A DNA stretch of 64,000 nt. Origin: Virgibacillus siamensis (GTDB taxonomy: Bacteria > Bacillota > Bacilli > Bacillales > Amphibacillaceae). The position numbers were made by a program, and so were the translations under genes. This document shows, in pieces, positions 9,013 through 17,548 of this stretch. Below the pieces are notes generated by a model that ran no database searches, was not told where the DNA came from, and saw only the letters and a list, made by a program, of their open reading frames with translations. The stretch covers positions 682,001 through 746,000 of the forward strand of contig NZ_FUIH01000007.1 in NCBI RefSeq assembly GCF_900162695.1, in the 5' to 3' direction. The stretch's first letter is position 1. Every line of letters starts with the position of its first letter.

Positions 9013-10086
9013 ATGAATAAGGATGGAATGAATTACGCACCCAAAGGTAAACCCAATCCGGTTGTGAAAGAAGGGGAGTTCCCGGTTGCAGCTGCAGCCC
9101 TTGATCACGGCCATATTAATGGAATGTGTAATGGATTAGTAGAAGCAGGCGCTGCACTGAAATGGGTATATGACCCTGATCCTGAAAAAGTGAAAGCGTT
9201 TGTTGAACGATTTCCAGGTGTTCAAATTGCGGATTCATTGGAGCAAATTTTAACCGATGAATCGATAAAATTAGTAGCAGGAGCAGCTATTCCTTCTGAG
9301 CGGAGTGCGTTAGGTAATAAAGTAATGGAAGCAGGTAAAGATTATTTCACAGATAAAACACCTTTTACCACAGAAGCCCAGCTAGAAGAAACGAGGCATG
9401 TAGTGGAAAAAACCGGACAAAAATATATGGTTTATTTCAGCGAACGACTGCATGTGGAAGGTGCCGTGTTTGCAGGTGATCTTATTCATGATGGTGCAAT
9501 CGGAAACGTTATTCAGGTGACTGGGTTTGGACCGCATCGTTTGAATGCACCCAGCCGTCCGGATTGGTTTTTTAATAAAGAACAATACGGTGGTATACTA
9601 TGTGATATCGGAAGTCATCAAATTGAACAATTTTTATATTATGCAGACTGTAAAGATGCTGAAATTTTACACAGTAAGGTAGGAAACTATAATAATCCCG
9701 ACCATCCGGAATTGGAGGATTATGGTGATGCCACAATACGTGGAGATAACGGTGCAACACAATTTTTTAAGGTGGATTGGTTCACACCGGAAGGGTTGAG
9801 TACATGGGGGGATGGCCGCACCTTCATTACGGGAACAGAAGGAACAATTGAAATCCGGAAATACGTTGATGTGGCACGTGCGGAGTCCGGCGATCACCTC
9901 TATTTAGTAAATAAAGATGGCGAGAAACATTACGAGTTATCAGGTAAGGTAGGCTTTCCCTTTTTCGGTGAACTTATAAAGGATTGTATGAACCGTACGG
10001 AAAATGCGATGACGCAGGAACATGCGTTTAAGGCTGCGGAATTATGTTTACAAGCACAGAAACAGGCAATTGTTGTATCACAGTAA
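9013..10086 (+). CDS. Gfo/Idh/MocA-family oxidoreductase (third, divergent)
   Basis: A 357-residue protein with an unusual polar N-terminal extension (KGKPNPVVKEGEFPV) before the Rossmann strand. The usual glycine-rich loop is replaced by ALDHGHINGM, so the dinucleotide loop is atypical. The catalytic Lys motif reads DKTPF (114-118) instead of EKP, and the substrate motif GGILCDIGSH ends with His202. It is the last gene of the cluster, followed by a hairpin and the convergent cydC. The altered EKP and loop motifs suggest a specialised step, possibly reduction of a keto intermediate. Confidence 0.85.
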   Translation: MNKDGMNYAPKGKPNPVVKEGEFPVAAAALDHGHINGMCNGLVEAGAALKWVYDPDPEKVKAFVERFPGVQIADSLEQILTDESIKLVAGAAIPSERSALGNKVMEAGKDYFTDKTPFTTEAQLEETRHVVEKTGQKYMVYFSERLHVEGAVFAGDLIHDGAIGNVIQVTGFGPHRLNAPSRPDWFFNKEQYGGILCDIGSHQIEQFLYYADCKDAEILHSKVGNYNNPDHPELEDYGDATIRGDNGATQFFKVDWFTPEGLSTWGDGRTFITGTEGTIEIRKYVDVARAESGDHLYLVNKDGEKHYELSGKVGFPFFGELIKDCMNRTENAMTQEHAFKAAELCLQAQKQAIVVSQ

Positions 10087-10132
10087 GAATAAATAAGGCT
10101 GTTCTGAAGTTCTGAAAAAATAATAGTTTGAC

Positions 10133-10174
10133 AGATATGTACAACCCATCATTATGACGGGATTGTACATATCT
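10133..10174. terminator. Bidirectional terminator-like hairpin
   Basis: A perfect 12-bp stem (10133-10144 with 10163-10174) plus an inner CCC/GGG pairing, located between the convergent oxidoreductase and cydC stops. Neither side has a strong T tract, so termination efficiency is uncertain. Confidence 0.6.
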
Positions 10175-10186
10175 AATAATTACCCT

Positions 10187-11899
10187 TCAAAGCAGGTCTT
10201 TTTCAATTTGTTTCATCTGATAAAAATAACCTTCCAATTGCATCAGTTCTTCAAATGTTCCAGATTCGATAATTGTCCCTTGGTCCATAACAATGATTTG
10301 ATCCATTTGCTCAAGTCCTGTCAGGCGGTGACTGACAAGTATAAGTGTATCTGCTTTCGCTTGATCAAACAGATGTTGATAAATGGAATGTTCCGTAAGG
10401 GCGTCTATGGAGGATGTTGGTTCATCCAATAACCAGACTCGCGCACCCTTTAACATTGCCCGGGCAATCGCGAGCCGTTGTTTTTCCCCGCCGGAAAGAT
10501 TTTCACCTTTCTCAAAAACAGGATCGGACAAGGTAAAATGATCAAGCTGGAGTTTTTTGAGCACTTCCCACATTTGTGCATCGGTTAAATCATCTTTGGC
10601 AAGGAGCAGGTTACTTCTGATTGTTCCATAGAAAAAATGATTTTCCTGTAAGACGACATTGGTTTCTTTCCATATATCCGTGTCTTTCAGGTCATCGATT
10701 AAAATGTCATCAAACCGAATATTTCCGGTATCGGCTTGATTCATTTTGAGTATTAACTGCAGCAGTGTTGATTTTCCACATCCACTGGGGCCGACAATAG
10801 CGGTCTTTGAACCGGCCGGAAAGTGTACATTCACATGCTCTAAAGCCTTGCGTTTTTCGCCCGGAAACGAAAATGTGATATTATCCATTTTAATATGGTG
10901 TGCTGTATTAGGCTGAATTTGCCCTGTTTTTTCAGGTTTCCTTGATTTGTCATGGTGTACAACCGAGAAAAGGCGTGTTGCTGCCCGCATACTGTCTTGC
11001 AGATGAATGGGAAAGACAGCCATTGGCGGTGCATCTTCAAAAACGGTCAGGGAAATCATCAGCAGCATTGCCAGAAAAATACCTTCCAGATGTCCCTCCA
11101 CTACAAGATAAACCCCAGTTGCCAGGACACACCAGGATACAAGCAGGGAAAGAAATGTATTAACGGATTGACTGTATATCGTATTGATATTTTCTTTCTT
11201 CTGTTCGTTAATATATGCTTTGGATGATTGGAGCAGATTCGCTTTTTTTTCGTCTAGCTTTTGATAAATCTTCAAATCACGGAATCCATGAAATAGTTCG
11301 GTGACTTCCGTTGATAAACCGCCCCGTTTTTCACGGACGCGGTTGTCAATGTTTGCCTGTCTCAGAGTGAAGAGGGCGGGTACTGCGACAACTGTCAATA
11401 ATAGCCCCGCTAGTAAAATTAACGCTGCATAAATGGAATAAAAAGCGGTAAACAGGATGGTACTCAAAAAAACAGTAAACAGTACAATCGGCGGATAAAA
11501 AACGCGTAAAAAGAAATTTTGCAGAGATTCAACGTCGCCAACAATTCGTGCCAGAAGATCGCCGCTTCGATACCTTTGCAAGATTCCCGGGGCAAGTGGT
11601 TCCAGCTTTTCAAAAAATGCAACCCGCAAATTACTTAATATGGTGAATGTTGCCCGATGGGAAAAGTACCGTTCGGCGTATTTGCTTATTGCCTTTGTGA
11701 TTCCAAGCATTTTTACCGTCGATGTTAAAATGATTAACGCATATAAAGGAGGAGCAAGTGCAGCTTTGGAAATAAGATATCCACTGGCTGCAAATAAACC
11801 AACCGCAGAAACCCCGGCAATGAACGCAAAAAGAATGGAATAAACAATATCTTTCTTTTCAATCATCATTAATTTCATAACGATCACTAAATCTTTCAT
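10187..11899 (-). CDS. cydC: Thiol reductant ABC exporter, CydC-type subunit
   Basis: A 570-residue ABC half-transporter: six N-terminal membrane segments, then a nucleotide-binding domain with GPSGCGKST at 370-378, LSGGEKQR, WLLDEPTS and SHR. CydDC exports cysteine/glutathione-type reductants and is needed for haem insertion into cytochrome bd. It overlaps the upstream CydD gene by the ATGA arrangement at 11896-11899, so heterodimer subunits are made in a coupled way. In Bacillus subtilis naming the two symbols are swapped (this position is called cydD). A second in-frame Met (residue 8 or 11) is an alternative start. Confidence 0.9.
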   Translation of the reverse strand: MKDLVIVMKLMMIEKKDIVYSILFAFIAGVSAVGLFAASGYLISKAALAPPLYALIILTSTVKMLGITKAISKYAERYFSHRATFTILSNLRVAFFEKLEPLAPGILQRYRSGDLLARIVGDVESLQNFFLRVFYPPIVLFTVFLSTILFTAFYSIYAALILLAGLLLTVVAVPALFTLRQANIDNRVREKRGGLSTEVTELFHGFRDLKIYQKLDEKKANLLQSSKAYINEQKKENINTIYSQSVNTFLSLLVSWCVLATGVYLVVEGHLEGIFLAMLLMISLTVFEDAPPMAVFPIHLQDSMRAATRLFSVVHHDKSRKPEKTGQIQPNTAHHIKMDNITFSFPGEKRKALEHVNVHFPAGSKTAIVGPSGCGKSTLLQLILKMNQADTGNIRFDDILIDDLKDTDIWKETNVVLQENHFFYGTIRSNLLLAKDDLTDAQMWEVLKKLQLDHFTLSDPVFEKGENLSGGEKQRLAIARAMLKGARVWLLDEPTSSIDALTEHSIYQHLFDQAKADTLILVSHRLTGLEQMDQIIVMDQGTIIESGTFEELMQLEGYFYQMKQIEKDLL

Positions 11900-13629
11900 T
11901 CTGCCACTCCTCCTTGCTGTACGAGAACCATATCCCTGTATGCTGCAGCTGACTTCATCAGCTCATTATGTGTTCCTTCAGTGAGCAGTCTGCCATTTTC
12001 AAGGAACAGTATTTTATCAGCTTGCTTGATGGTGTGAAGCCGGTGGGCAACAGTTATTACGGTGGCATGTTGCGCCAATTGCTTCATGGAACTTTGCAGG
12101 ATTTGTTCTGTTTGCAGATCCAAGCCTGTTGTTGGTTCATCAAACAGTATGATGGATGGCTTCTTAAGAAACGCTCTCGCGATAGCGATTCGTTGTTTTT
12201 CCCCGCCGGAAAGTCCTCGGCCGGCTTCTCCCACAGGTGTATCAAATCCGTTTTCAAGGGCCTGTGCCATGTCTGCAATTCCTGCTTGTTTTGCCGCCAT
12301 TTCCACTTCATCGCGTGCAGCGTCTGATTTTCCGCCAATTGCAATATTCTGTGCAATGGTACCGGAAAAAATATACGGGTTTTGTGAAATATAGCAGAGT
12401 TGGTCAAACCAATCTTTCTCCTTATATTCTGAAATCAATTTATGGTTTACATGGACACTTCCTTCAGACAGCGGGATCAGACCAGCAATCAAATGGAGAA
12501 GCGTTGATTTTCCGGAACCGCTTCGGCCGGCGATGGCAATCTGCCCAAACGAAGGTATTTCTGTAGTAATATTTGTCAACGCGAATTGGTTTTCGCCATA
12601 ACTGTAACCAGCATTCTGTAATGTAATACTAGGTGGCATCGTATTTTTGGGGAGGTCTGCATTTCCCCATGTGACAGTCCGGCTTGGTTCAGCAAGTTCA
12701 TCCATCACTTTTTGAGCCGCTCCCATACTGCTTCTGCCATTGTGAAACGTACTGCCTAATTGCTTTAGCGATGAATAAAACTCGGGAGCAAGCACTAGTA
12801 CGAAGAAAGCGGTGAAAAATGAAATGCTTTCGTAAATAATTAACTGAATCGCTACTTCAAGCGCAATGATTCCAATGCTTAGCATAGAAATCAGTTCAAG
12901 CATGAAAGATGAGGTAAAAGCAACTTTTAAAATCTGCATTGTAGCATCCCGGAATCCAAGACTGTTTCTTTCAATTGTTTCGTTTTGCTGTTTTGCCCGT
13001 CCGAATAATTTCAATGTCGTAAGTCCCTGTAATGTATCAAGAAAACCTCCGGAAAAAGTGGAAAGCTTGTCAAGTTGTTCCTCAGACTTCTTTTTTGTCT
13101 GCAGCCCAATAATAATCATAAAGATAGGAATGAATGGTGCAGTGATTATCATAATAAGCGCTGTGTTGACGTGCTGCGTCAGGACAACTGCTAGAATCAG
13201 CAGCGGTGTAAAAGATGTTTGTATCATTTGGGGGATGTATTGGCTGAAATAATTGTCAATTCCATCAACAGCATCCATCATAATGCTTGTCTTTTTCCCT
13301 GATTGTCCCTCCAATAAGGATTGTACAGGGCTTCTCCCATACTTATTTAGAAGTTCTTTACGGAAATAACCTTTTACTTTTGCCGCCATCAGTATGCCGG
13401 TTCTGCCGCTTAAATAGGTGAATAGGGTCCTGATCAACAGAATAATCAGCAGGATACCCAATAATGGAAGGGCGTCTGAAAAAGACATTTCCTTCACAAA
13501 AACCCCATCAACAATTGTGACGATAAGATAACCTTGTCCAACAATTGCAGCACCTATTAAGATTGCCGAAAACAGCAGAAACAACATGCTTCGCTTCTGT
13601 ATAAATGCCATATCTTTTAAACTATTCAT
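11896..13629 (-). CDS. cydD: Thiol reductant ABC exporter, CydD-type subunit
   Basis: A 577-residue ABC half-transporter with six membrane helices and a C-terminal ATPase (GRSGSGKST, LSGGEKQR, IILFDEPTTGLD, AHR). The N-terminal part (DGVFVKEMSF, LSGRTGILMAAKVKGYFRKEL) is typical of CydD. It follows cydB by 33 nt and is coupled to cydC. It forms the exporter that supports cytochrome bd assembly. In B. subtilis nomenclature this gene is cydC. Confidence 0.9.
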   Translation of the reverse strand: MNSLKDMAFIQKRSMLFLLFSAILIGAAIVGQGYLIVTIVDGVFVKEMSFSDALPLLGILLIILLIRTLFTYLSGRTGILMAAKVKGYFRKELLNKYGRSPVQSLLEGQSGKKTSIMMDAVDGIDNYFSQYIPQMIQTSFTPLLILAVVLTQHVNTALIMIITAPFIPIFMIIIGLQTKKKSEEQLDKLSTFSGGFLDTLQGLTTLKLFGRAKQQNETIERNSLGFRDATMQILKVAFTSSFMLELISMLSIGIIALEVAIQLIIYESISFFTAFFVLVLAPEFYSSLKQLGSTFHNGRSSMGAAQKVMDELAEPSRTVTWGNADLPKNTMPPSITLQNAGYSYGENQFALTNITTEIPSFGQIAIAGRSGSGKSTLLHLIAGLIPLSEGSVHVNHKLISEYKEKDWFDQLCYISQNPYIFSGTIAQNIAIGGKSDAARDEVEMAAKQAGIADMAQALENGFDTPVGEAGRGLSGGEKQRIAIARAFLKKPSIILFDEPTTGLDLQTEQILQSSMKQLAQHATVITVAHRLHTIKQADKILFLENGRLLTEGTHNELMKSAAAYRDMVLVQQGGVAE

Positions 13630-13662
13630 AATCGGATCATTCCCCCGAGACAGGAAATCATA

Positions 13663-14679
13663 TCAGTCACGTTTACCTTTGACATAGTCAGCATTGAACA
13701 GGAACAGTTTCATCAATAAAATAAGTGAAGGTATCAGCAATAATAAACCTCCAATAAATGCCGCGATTAATGCAATGGCCATCGAATCATTTGTAACACC
13801 ATCACTAATGGTTATATATGGATCCAGTATATATGGCAAATGTCCCTTTCCATAGCCGAAGAAGGCAAAGAAGAACTGCAGCATGACACTTATAAAGGCA
13901 ATGCCAAAATATTTTTTCTCATAGATGAGCCATATCGCAATCATGAAAAATCCAACAGACAATCCAAACATCCACCATAGATCGAGCATAGCTTCAAAGT
14001 GCCGTTCATTGTGCTGACTCAATGCGATAAATGTTGTTAAACTGGCGATGATGGTTGGAACGCTCCAAAATAATGCATATTTCCGAACCAAATTTAAAGC
14101 GGGCTTATCGTTTGCCCGTGATGCATAGAAAGTCAGGAATGCAGCACTTATATAAAGCACGGAAACGATGGCAAGGAATACAACGCTCCATGCATAAGGG
14201 CTGGTGAACAATTCCAGATACTGAAGTGAAACGACGCCGTTTTGTTCAACAATAAATCCGCCTTCCGACAATGTTAAGGCAATAGATAATGATGCAGGGA
14301 TCAACAATCCGGTTGCTCCATAAAGGAACATGTATATGCTGCTTTGCTTGGAACCGTAATTTTCGAATGCATAAAATGAACCACGGATTGCAAGCAAAAT
14401 GATTGCAATACTTGCGGGAACCAGAAGCGCAGACCCATAATAATAAGCTGCTTCAGGGAAAAAGCCAACAACACCGACAAAGAAAAACACAAAAAATACG
14501 TTAGTAACTTCCCAAACCGGTGACAAGTATCTGGAAATTAATTGATTCATGATGTGATCATGTTTGGTGATTTTTGCGTAATATGCAAAAAACCCTGCAC
14601 CAAAGTCAATGGAGGCTACAATCAGATAGCCATACAGAAAAATCCACAGCACACTAATCCCTATAATTTCATAGCTCAT
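13663..14679 (-). CDS. cydB: Cytochrome bd quinol oxidase subunit II
   Basis: A 338-residue integral membrane protein with about eight or nine helices and the conserved CydB opening (FLYGYLIVASIDFGAGFFAYY) and the SPVWEVTNVF segment. It pairs with CydA to form the oxidase that reduces oxygen with menaquinol. Its start overlaps the cydA stop by four bases (14676-14679), which ensures equal production. Confidence 0.92.
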   Translation of the reverse strand: MSYEIIGISVLWIFLYGYLIVASIDFGAGFFAYYAKITKHDHIMNQLISRYLSPVWEVTNVFFVFFFVGVVGFFPEAAYYYGSALLVPASIAIILLAIRGSFYAFENYGSKQSSIYMFLYGATGLLIPASLSIALTLSEGGFIVEQNGVVSLQYLELFTSPYAWSVVFLAIVSVLYISAAFLTFYASRANDKPALNLVRKYALFWSVPTIIASLTTFIALSQHNERHFEAMLDLWWMFGLSVGFFMIAIWLIYEKKYFGIAFISVMLQFFFAFFGYGKGHLPYILDPYITISDGVTNDSMAIALIAAFIGGLLLLIPSLILLMKLFLFNADYVKGKRD

Positions 14680-16031
14680 TCGATATCACCCTTTTCAATA
14701 GTTGGGTATTGTTTTTCCAACTCTTCTTCTGCTGGATTATTCCGGAACATCTTCCGTAACGTAATGACGCATAATGTTCCTAAGACGATATACAGGCCCA
14801 GGAAAAGGAAGAACATCAGACCGATATATTCAGAAGAGGTCGCGGCCTCTTCAACTCGCATATACCCGCGGATAATCCATGGCTGCCGGCCAACTTCTGC
14901 AAGTATCCAGCCGAACTCGATTGCAAGGAATGCTAAAGGTCCGCACACAGCAATTAGTGACAGCATCAGCTTATGATGTGCATTCCAATTTTTTATCTTT
15001 GTAACGATAAAATATAGCAGTGGTATGGCTGCCAAAATCATGCCGATTACGACCATTAAATCGAACATATAGTGTATCCAGAGCGGCGGCCGTTCATTTT
15101 CGGGGAACTCTTCCAACCCGGTTACTTCACTGCTGAAATCGCTATGTGCCAAAAAACTTAATGCGCCGGGGATGCGGATTTCTCCTGCTGGTTCATTGTC
15201 TTCATCCAGCCAGCCGAACAATATTAAATCAGCATTATTTTCGGTTTCAAAATGCCATTCAGCTGCCGCCAGTTTCTCTTCCTGGTGGTTGGCGAGAAAT
15301 TTAGCAGAAATATCGCCCGACAGCAAATTAACCGATGCGAAAATGAACGTAACGGTCAGGGTAAGTTTCAATGCCTTTTTATGGTAGGCAACACCCTGAT
15401 CGGTTACTTTTTTCTTCAGAATCATAAAAGCGGCAATGGCAGCAAGAAGAGCAGCACATGTCAGATATGCAGAGCTCAATACATGGAACACCTTTGATGG
15501 GGTAGCAGGGTTCAACATAGCTTCAATCGGATTTACCGCGGTAAACGTACCATCCTCCGTAGTAAATCCATCAGGTGTATTCATAAATGCGTTGACCGTT
15601 GTAATGAATATGGCGGAAAAACCACCGCCAATGATGACTGGCAATGACAGCAGCCAGTGTGTAATTGGTTTTTTAAATCGATCCCACGTGTATAAATACA
15701 TACCGAGGAAGATTGCTTCAAAAAAGAATGCGAATACTTCCATAAATAACGGCAGGCTGATCACGTTTCCTGCAACCTGCATAAAGTTGGGCCACACGAG
15801 TGACAGCTGCAAGCCAATCGCTGTTCCCGTTACAACCCCAATTGCCACGGTAATGACAAATCCTCGTGTCCAACGTCTGGCTAACATCAGGTAATGTGGA
15901 TCATTCTTTTTAATACCGATAAGTTCTGCCAGAGAAATCATAAGCGGAACACCAACACCGATTGTTGCAAAGATAATATGAAATCCGAGTGTCATTGCGG
16001 TAATAAGTCTGGCAATTAAGACTGTATCCAT
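14676..16031 (-). CDS. cydA: Cytochrome bd quinol oxidase subunit I (Geobacillus type)
   Basis: A 451-residue haem-binding subunit. It has the conserved N-terminal His (H18 in GFHIIFATIGVGVPL), long stretches of the RRWTRGFVITVAIGVVTGT type, and the GRQPW motif near the C-terminus. Length and sequence resemble the Geobacillus thermodenitrificans cytochrome bd, with a short Q-loop, rather than the 522-residue E. coli protein; this comparison is from memory. The ribosome site is AAGGAGGGTTT. It is the first gene of a four-gene operon cydA-cydB-cydD-cydC used for respiration at low oxygen or under stress. Confidence 0.92.
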   Translation of the reverse strand: MDTVLIARLITAMTLGFHIIFATIGVGVPLMISLAELIGIKKNDPHYLMLARRWTRGFVITVAIGVVTGTAIGLQLSLVWPNFMQVAGNVISLPLFMEVFAFFFEAIFLGMYLYTWDRFKKPITHWLLSLPVIIGGGFSAIFITTVNAFMNTPDGFTTEDGTFTAVNPIEAMLNPATPSKVFHVLSSAYLTCAALLAAIAAFMILKKKVTDQGVAYHKKALKLTLTVTFIFASVNLLSGDISAKFLANHQEEKLAAAEWHFETENNADLILFGWLDEDNEPAGEIRIPGALSFLAHSDFSSEVTGLEEFPENERPPLWIHYMFDLMVVIGMILAAIPLLYFIVTKIKNWNAHHKLMLSLIAVCGPLAFLAIEFGWILAEVGRQPWIIRGYMRVEEAATSSEYIGLMFFLFLGLYIVLGTLCVITLRKMFRNNPAEEELEKQYPTIEKGDIE

Positions 16032-16174
16032 TGCCGAAACCCTCCTTAAAAACTTGTTAGCGAGAATGTGGCGGTTAACCGTATTATGCCTTTGAAGCTA
16101 GTATAAGCTTTCTGTAATAAAAGAGCTATGGCGGATATATGACATTTCAGAAGCAAGGATGGCGTAATTTTTAG

Positions 16175-16188
16175 CGTAAGCGTTTAAC
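16175..16188. promoter_or_regulatory. Weak cre-like sequence upstream of cydA
   Basis: CGTAAGCGTTTAAC keeps the AANCGNT core of a cre site but misses the first and last two positions of the consensus. It lies about 145 bp upstream of the cydA start, within a 308-bp gap (16032-16339) in which I see no Rex-type TTGTGA dyad. CcpA and Rex control of cyd genes is known in Bacillus, but this site alone is weak. Confidence 0.25.
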
Positions 16189-16339
16189 AATCTGTTGTGC
16201 TTGATATTCCCTGTTAACGAAAGAAATAAGCTTTCTTTTATCCGCATTTTAGAAGGCAGGCTATCCGACGTTATTCTGTTATATTCAACTGTAAACCGTT
16301 AAAATAGTAAGCAGGTAGAAAATAGTAAGGAGTGGTATC

Positions 16340-16525
16340 ATGACAGTCACCAATAATAAATCAGCCAAAAAGGGTACGCACATACGAGTGAGTAATCATG
16401 CATACGTAGAGTTAAAGCAATTCGCCTGGGAGAAGAATCAACCGTTGAGTGAAATGATGGATGAAGCAGCGATTTTTTATTTGGAAACCCAGAAAGAGAA
16501 TATTCGTGATTTATTTAGACAGTAA
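16340..16525 (+). CDS. Small ribbon-helix-helix-like protein
   Basis: A 61-residue basic protein starting at ATG with AAGGAGTGG in front. The pattern THIRVSNHAYVELKQFAWEK followed by LSEMMDEAAIFYL fits a short beta strand and two helices of the CopG/Arc ribbon-helix-helix fold, as found in small DNA-binding proteins and antitoxins. There is no toxin-like gene beside it. It stands alone, between cydA (divergent) and a convergent lipoprotein gene. Fold assignment is by pattern only. Confidence 0.6.
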   Translation: MTVTNNKSAKKGTHIRVSNHAYVELKQFAWEKNQPLSEMMDEAAIFYLETQKENIRDLFRQ

Positions 16526-16545
16526 AAAACACCGGAAACCGGTGT
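16524..16545 (-). terminator. Intrinsic terminator for minus-strand transcription
   Basis: A 7-bp GC-rich stem (16529-16535 with 16539-16545, loop AAA) is followed, reading the minus strand, by a run of Ts. It would terminate transcripts from the sporulation lipoprotein gene after they cross the palindromic repeat. It overlaps the stop of the small plus-strand gene. Confidence 0.65.
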
Positions 16546-16598
16546 GAAGAGGCTGGATTAACGGACAAAGACATTGGGAGTGCAGGGAAAAAATAACG

Positions 16599-16728
16599 AG
16601 GCTGGGACATATCAAAAAGTGTGATTCAAAAGACGAACAATCTAGCGATTTAGCGAAGTATATTTCCGGAGCGGTTATACGCTCCATTTTTCATTTAGTT
16701 GTTCGGATAAACACTTTTGTCCCAGCCT
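16599..16728. repeat. Palindromic intergenic repeat, copy 1 (130 bp)
   Basis: The element is bounded by AGGCTGGGACA and its inverse TGTCCCAGCCT, with further inner complementarity (AAGTGT/ACACTT; GAACAA/TTGTTC; GGAGCG/CGCTCC). Related copies lie at 57334-57705 and 62395-62537. No coding capacity. It looks like a non-autonomous, MITE-like or RNA-hairpin-forming family common in Bacillaceae intergenic regions. Confidence 0.8.
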
Positions 16729-16731
16729 CAA

Positions 16732-17409
16732 TTATTTTCGCGTCATGTTAAGCAGATTTAACAAATCATCAGATGCTTGTTCATACGTTTCCGATTTGAT
16801 GTTTTCTTTGATACTTTTAATCAGGTCCAGTGCCTCTGGATCAGTTGCTGTAAGAATTTTGACATTGCCGTTAAACATATCATTGATTTCCTGTTTCGCC
16901 TGAACCATGTTGTCATGCTGATTTTTATCTGTATCATTGACCCCTTGTGGTTCACCTTTTCCAGACATGCCCTGTGTGCCGCTAAGGAGCTTTTGTTGCA
17001 TATCATCGTATTTGTGGCTCGTAGTTGTTTGTTTTTTACGGGCAAGCACAACCGAATCATCAATTACAAATACTTTAACTCCGGTTATCCCAACCCCTTT
17101 CAGCATTGATTCAAAGTAGGAAGAAACCCCCCCGGCATGAATTCCCGAACTGCCGATGGAACTATATAAATCCTTTCCCATTCCACTGTATGAAGTACCT
17201 TCCTTGTTCGTCGTCCCTTTTTTATCACTGGATTCACCCGGAATAACAGATGGGTCATTAAGATCATTATGATTGGCGGTATCTGCTGTATCCGGGTCTG
17301 CTTTTTCAGCATTCGTATTCATGGACCCCTGCTGATTCATACAAGCAGATAAGAATGTCAGCAGCGTGCAAATAAGCCCAATGGTAATTAATTTGTTCAC
17401 TTTATTCAT
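16732..17409 (-). CDS. YhcN/YlaJ-like sporulation lipoprotein
   Basis: A 225-residue protein with a lipoprotein signal (lipobox LSAC, Cys23) and a low-complexity Asp/Asn/Ser-rich linker. The C-terminal domain has the GITGVKVFVIDDSVVLARK segment and a helical tail typical of the YhcN/YlaJ family, whose members sit in the inner spore membrane and influence germination. The stop codon lies 4 nt beyond the palindromic repeat. It suggests a spore-forming host. Family assignment rests on motif pattern and size. Confidence 0.7.
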   Translation of the reverse strand: MNKVNKLITIGLICTLLTFLSACMNQQGSMNTNAEKADPDTADTANHNDLNDPSVIPGESSDKKGTTNKEGTSYSGMGKDLYSSIGSSGIHAGGVSSYFESMLKGVGITGVKVFVIDDSVVLARKKQTTTSHKYDDMQQKLLSGTQGMSGKGEPQGVNDTDKNQHDNMVQAKQEINDMFNGNVKILTATDPEALDLIKSIKENIKSETYEQASDDLLNLLNMTRK

Positions 17410-17548
17410 ATGAAGCCCTCCAAATCCAAATTATTTTATAGTGTGCACCAAAATTTTGTATGTATGATTGGTTATTTTTGGTGACATAATAAGGTCAAAT
17501 TTCTTCCGGGGAATTATTTATCCGCGGAAGGTTTAGGAGGTGAGTTCA

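Noticed and set aside
15172..15894. Plus-strand open frames antisense to cydA
   Set aside because: They are shadows of the cydA reading frame, which has unambiguous haem-oxidase motifs.
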